Origin: an uncultured Clostridia bacterium
GTDB taxonomy: Bacteria; Bacillota; Clostridia; TANB77; CAG-508
Reading direction: 5' to 3'
DNA: 7,541 bases
Assembly: GCA_947626205.1 (NCBI GenBank)
Contig: CANQRO010000066.1
Span: 1 to 7,541 of the forward strand
In this document: positions 6,681 through 7,541 of the stretch, one piece after another
Layout of the letters: the number at the start of each line of letters is the position of its first letter
Numbering within the stretch: the stretch's first letter is position 1
Notes under the pieces: model-generated
What the model saw: only the letters and a program-made list of their open reading frames with translations
The model's database searches: none
Told to the model about the DNA's origin: nothing
Program-made: the position numbers and the translations under genes

Positions 6681-7541
6681 GTGATAACAAAAATAGAATT
6701 AGCAAAAATACTAAAAAAACATAATTTTACAGAAGAAGCAATCCAAAGAATATTAAATAAAAGAATAAAGCAGCTACTAGCACAAGGCAAAGCAGATGAA
6801 ATAGAAAAAATATTTAAAGTATTAGATGACCATAAAATAAATAAGGGAACAATAGAAAATTGCTTAACAGTGTTAGCACTGGGCAAAGCAGATGAAATAG
6901 AAAGAATATTAAAAGTATTAGATGCTTATAAAATAAGTAAGGAAACAATAGAAAATTGCTTAAGTGTGTTAGCGTTTGGCAAAGCCGATGAAATAGAAAA
7001 AATATTTAAAGTATTAGATGACCATAAAATAAATAAAGAAACAATAGAAAATTGCTTATATGTGTTAGCAAGGGGAAAAGCAAATGAAATAGAAAGAATA
7101 TTTAAAGTATTAGATGACCATAAAATAAATAAAGAAACAATAGAAAATTGCTTAACAGTGTTAGCTCGAGGCAAAGCAGATGAAATAGAAAGAATATTAA
7201 AAGTATTAGATGGCCATAAAATAAGTAAGGAAACAATAGAAAATTGCTTAAGTGTGCTAGCGTTTGGCAAAGCAGATGAAATAAAAAGAATATTTAAAGT
7301 ATTAGATGACCATAAAATACGTAAGGAAACAATAGAAAACTGCTTAAGTGTGTTAGCACAAGGTAAAGCAGATGAAATAGAAAGAATATTTAAAGTATTA
7401 GATGATTATAAAATAAGTAATGGGACAATAGAAAATTGCTTAACAGTGTTAGCACAAGGAAAAGCAGATGAAATAGAAAGAATATTAAAAGTATTAGAAG
7501 ACTATAAGATAAGTAAGGAAACAATAGAAAATTGTTTAAGT
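6681..7541 (+). CDS. Tandem helical-repeat protein, 32-residue units (truncated by window end)
   Basis: From GTG 6681 there are 287 codons with no stop up to the window end. The start is secure: AGAAAGGTGA (6665-6674) lies six bases upstream, an in-frame TGA sits at 6672-6674, and the reading frame contains no internal Met. Residues 1-35 (MITKIELAKILKKHNFTEEA and on) form a basic cap that looks like a divergent repeat. From residue 36 a 32-residue unit starting GKADEIER occurs seven times and begins an eighth. Each unit suggests helix A (KADEIERIFKVLDDH), a short turn KINK/KISK, helix B (ETIENCLTVLA), one variable residue, and the next Gly-Lys. There is no Pro, Trp, signal peptide or membrane segment, so a cytoplasmic solenoid is likely. 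I do not recognise the family. TPR-like, mTERF-like or TALE-like binding scaffolds are possible. It lies 21 bases after miaB, probably co-transcribed. Confidence 0.88.
   Translation, partial: MITKIELAKILKKHNFTEEAIQRILNKRIKQLLAQGKADEIEKIFKVLDDHKINKGTIENCLTVLALGKADEIERILKVLDAYKISKETIENCLSVLAFGKADEIEKIFKVLDDHKINKETIENCLYVLARGKANEIERIFKVLDDHKINKETIENCLTVLARGKADEIERILKVLDGHKISKETIENCLSVLAFGKADEIKRIFKVLDDHKIRKETIENCLSVLAQGKADEIERIFKVLDDYKISNGTIENCLTVLAQGKADEIERILKVLEDYKISKETIENCLS
6786..7541 (+). repeat. Tandem 96-bp coding repeats, seven complete and one partial
   Basis: Units start at 6786, 6882, 6978, 7074, 7170, 7266, 7362 and 7458, exactly 96 bp apart with no gaps. The last is cut at 28 of 32 codons. 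Identity is high even at synonymous positions. Unit positions that vary, counting G of Gly-Lys as 1, are 8 (K/R), 10 (F/L), 15 (D/A/G), 16 (H/Y), 19 (N/S/R), 21 (E/G), 28 (T/S/Y) and 32 (L/F/R/Q). The array is recently expanded and could change length by recombination. Confidence 0.97.

Noticed and set aside
6926..7270. Long minus-strand open frame opposite the 96-bp repeats, with a second one at 6467-6886
   Set aside because: They exist because the repeat unit has no stop on the opposite strand in that frame. There is no ribosome site, and the plus-strand gene has a clear start and ribosome site.
6786..7541. Regularly spaced repeats as a CRISPR array
   Set aside because: The 96-bp units are contiguous, nearly identical throughout and in one coding frame. 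There are no unique spacers.

Overview
The window is strongly AT-rich, has consensus AAAGGAGG-type Shine-Dalgarno sites, uses TTG and GTG starts freely, and carries a thymidylate kinase and a GlmM of the type seen in Clostridia. It looks like a chromosomal segment of a low-GC Firmicute, probably a clostridium or an uncultured gut relative. I cannot name the species. Every gene reads in the standard bacterial code, and no plasmid, phage or transposase gene is visible.

Layout. At the left edge a truncated gene on the minus strand (1-204) encodes a coiled-coil protein built from near-identical 42-bp (14-residue) repeats. It is divergent from a plus-strand housekeeping cluster, and the roughly 210-bp gap between them holds a good promoter for each direction. 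The cluster runs glmM (phosphoglucosamine mutase, cell-wall precursor), a small three-helix membrane protein of unknown function, metG (methionyl-tRNA synthetase, short form), a clostridial-type thymidylate kinase gene broken by one extra A, and nadD (NAD synthesis). A long hairpin with a 27-bp perfect stem follows the nadD stop codon and probably ends this transcript. A new promoter then drives miaB (tRNA ms2i6A methylthiotransferase), which is followed after 21 bp by an open-ended gene that runs off the right edge.

The last gene is the most unusual item. It encodes at least 287 residues: a short basic N-terminal cap and then seven complete plus one partial copy of a 32-residue (96-bp) unit. 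Each unit looks like two helices. The units are nearly identical except at a few positions. The most chemically diverse of these is the residue just before an invariant Gly-Lys at the inter-helix turn (L, F, R, R, F, Q, Q). The units also follow a three-unit (288-bp) higher-order period. This layout recalls modular helical-repeat binding proteins such as TALE-like proteins, but that parallel is a hypothesis and not an identification.

The housekeeping genes serve cell-wall synthesis, translation, nucleotide and NAD supply and tRNA modification, a mix of unrelated core functions that share transcripts. The two repeat-built genes at the edges are the accessory-looking parts.
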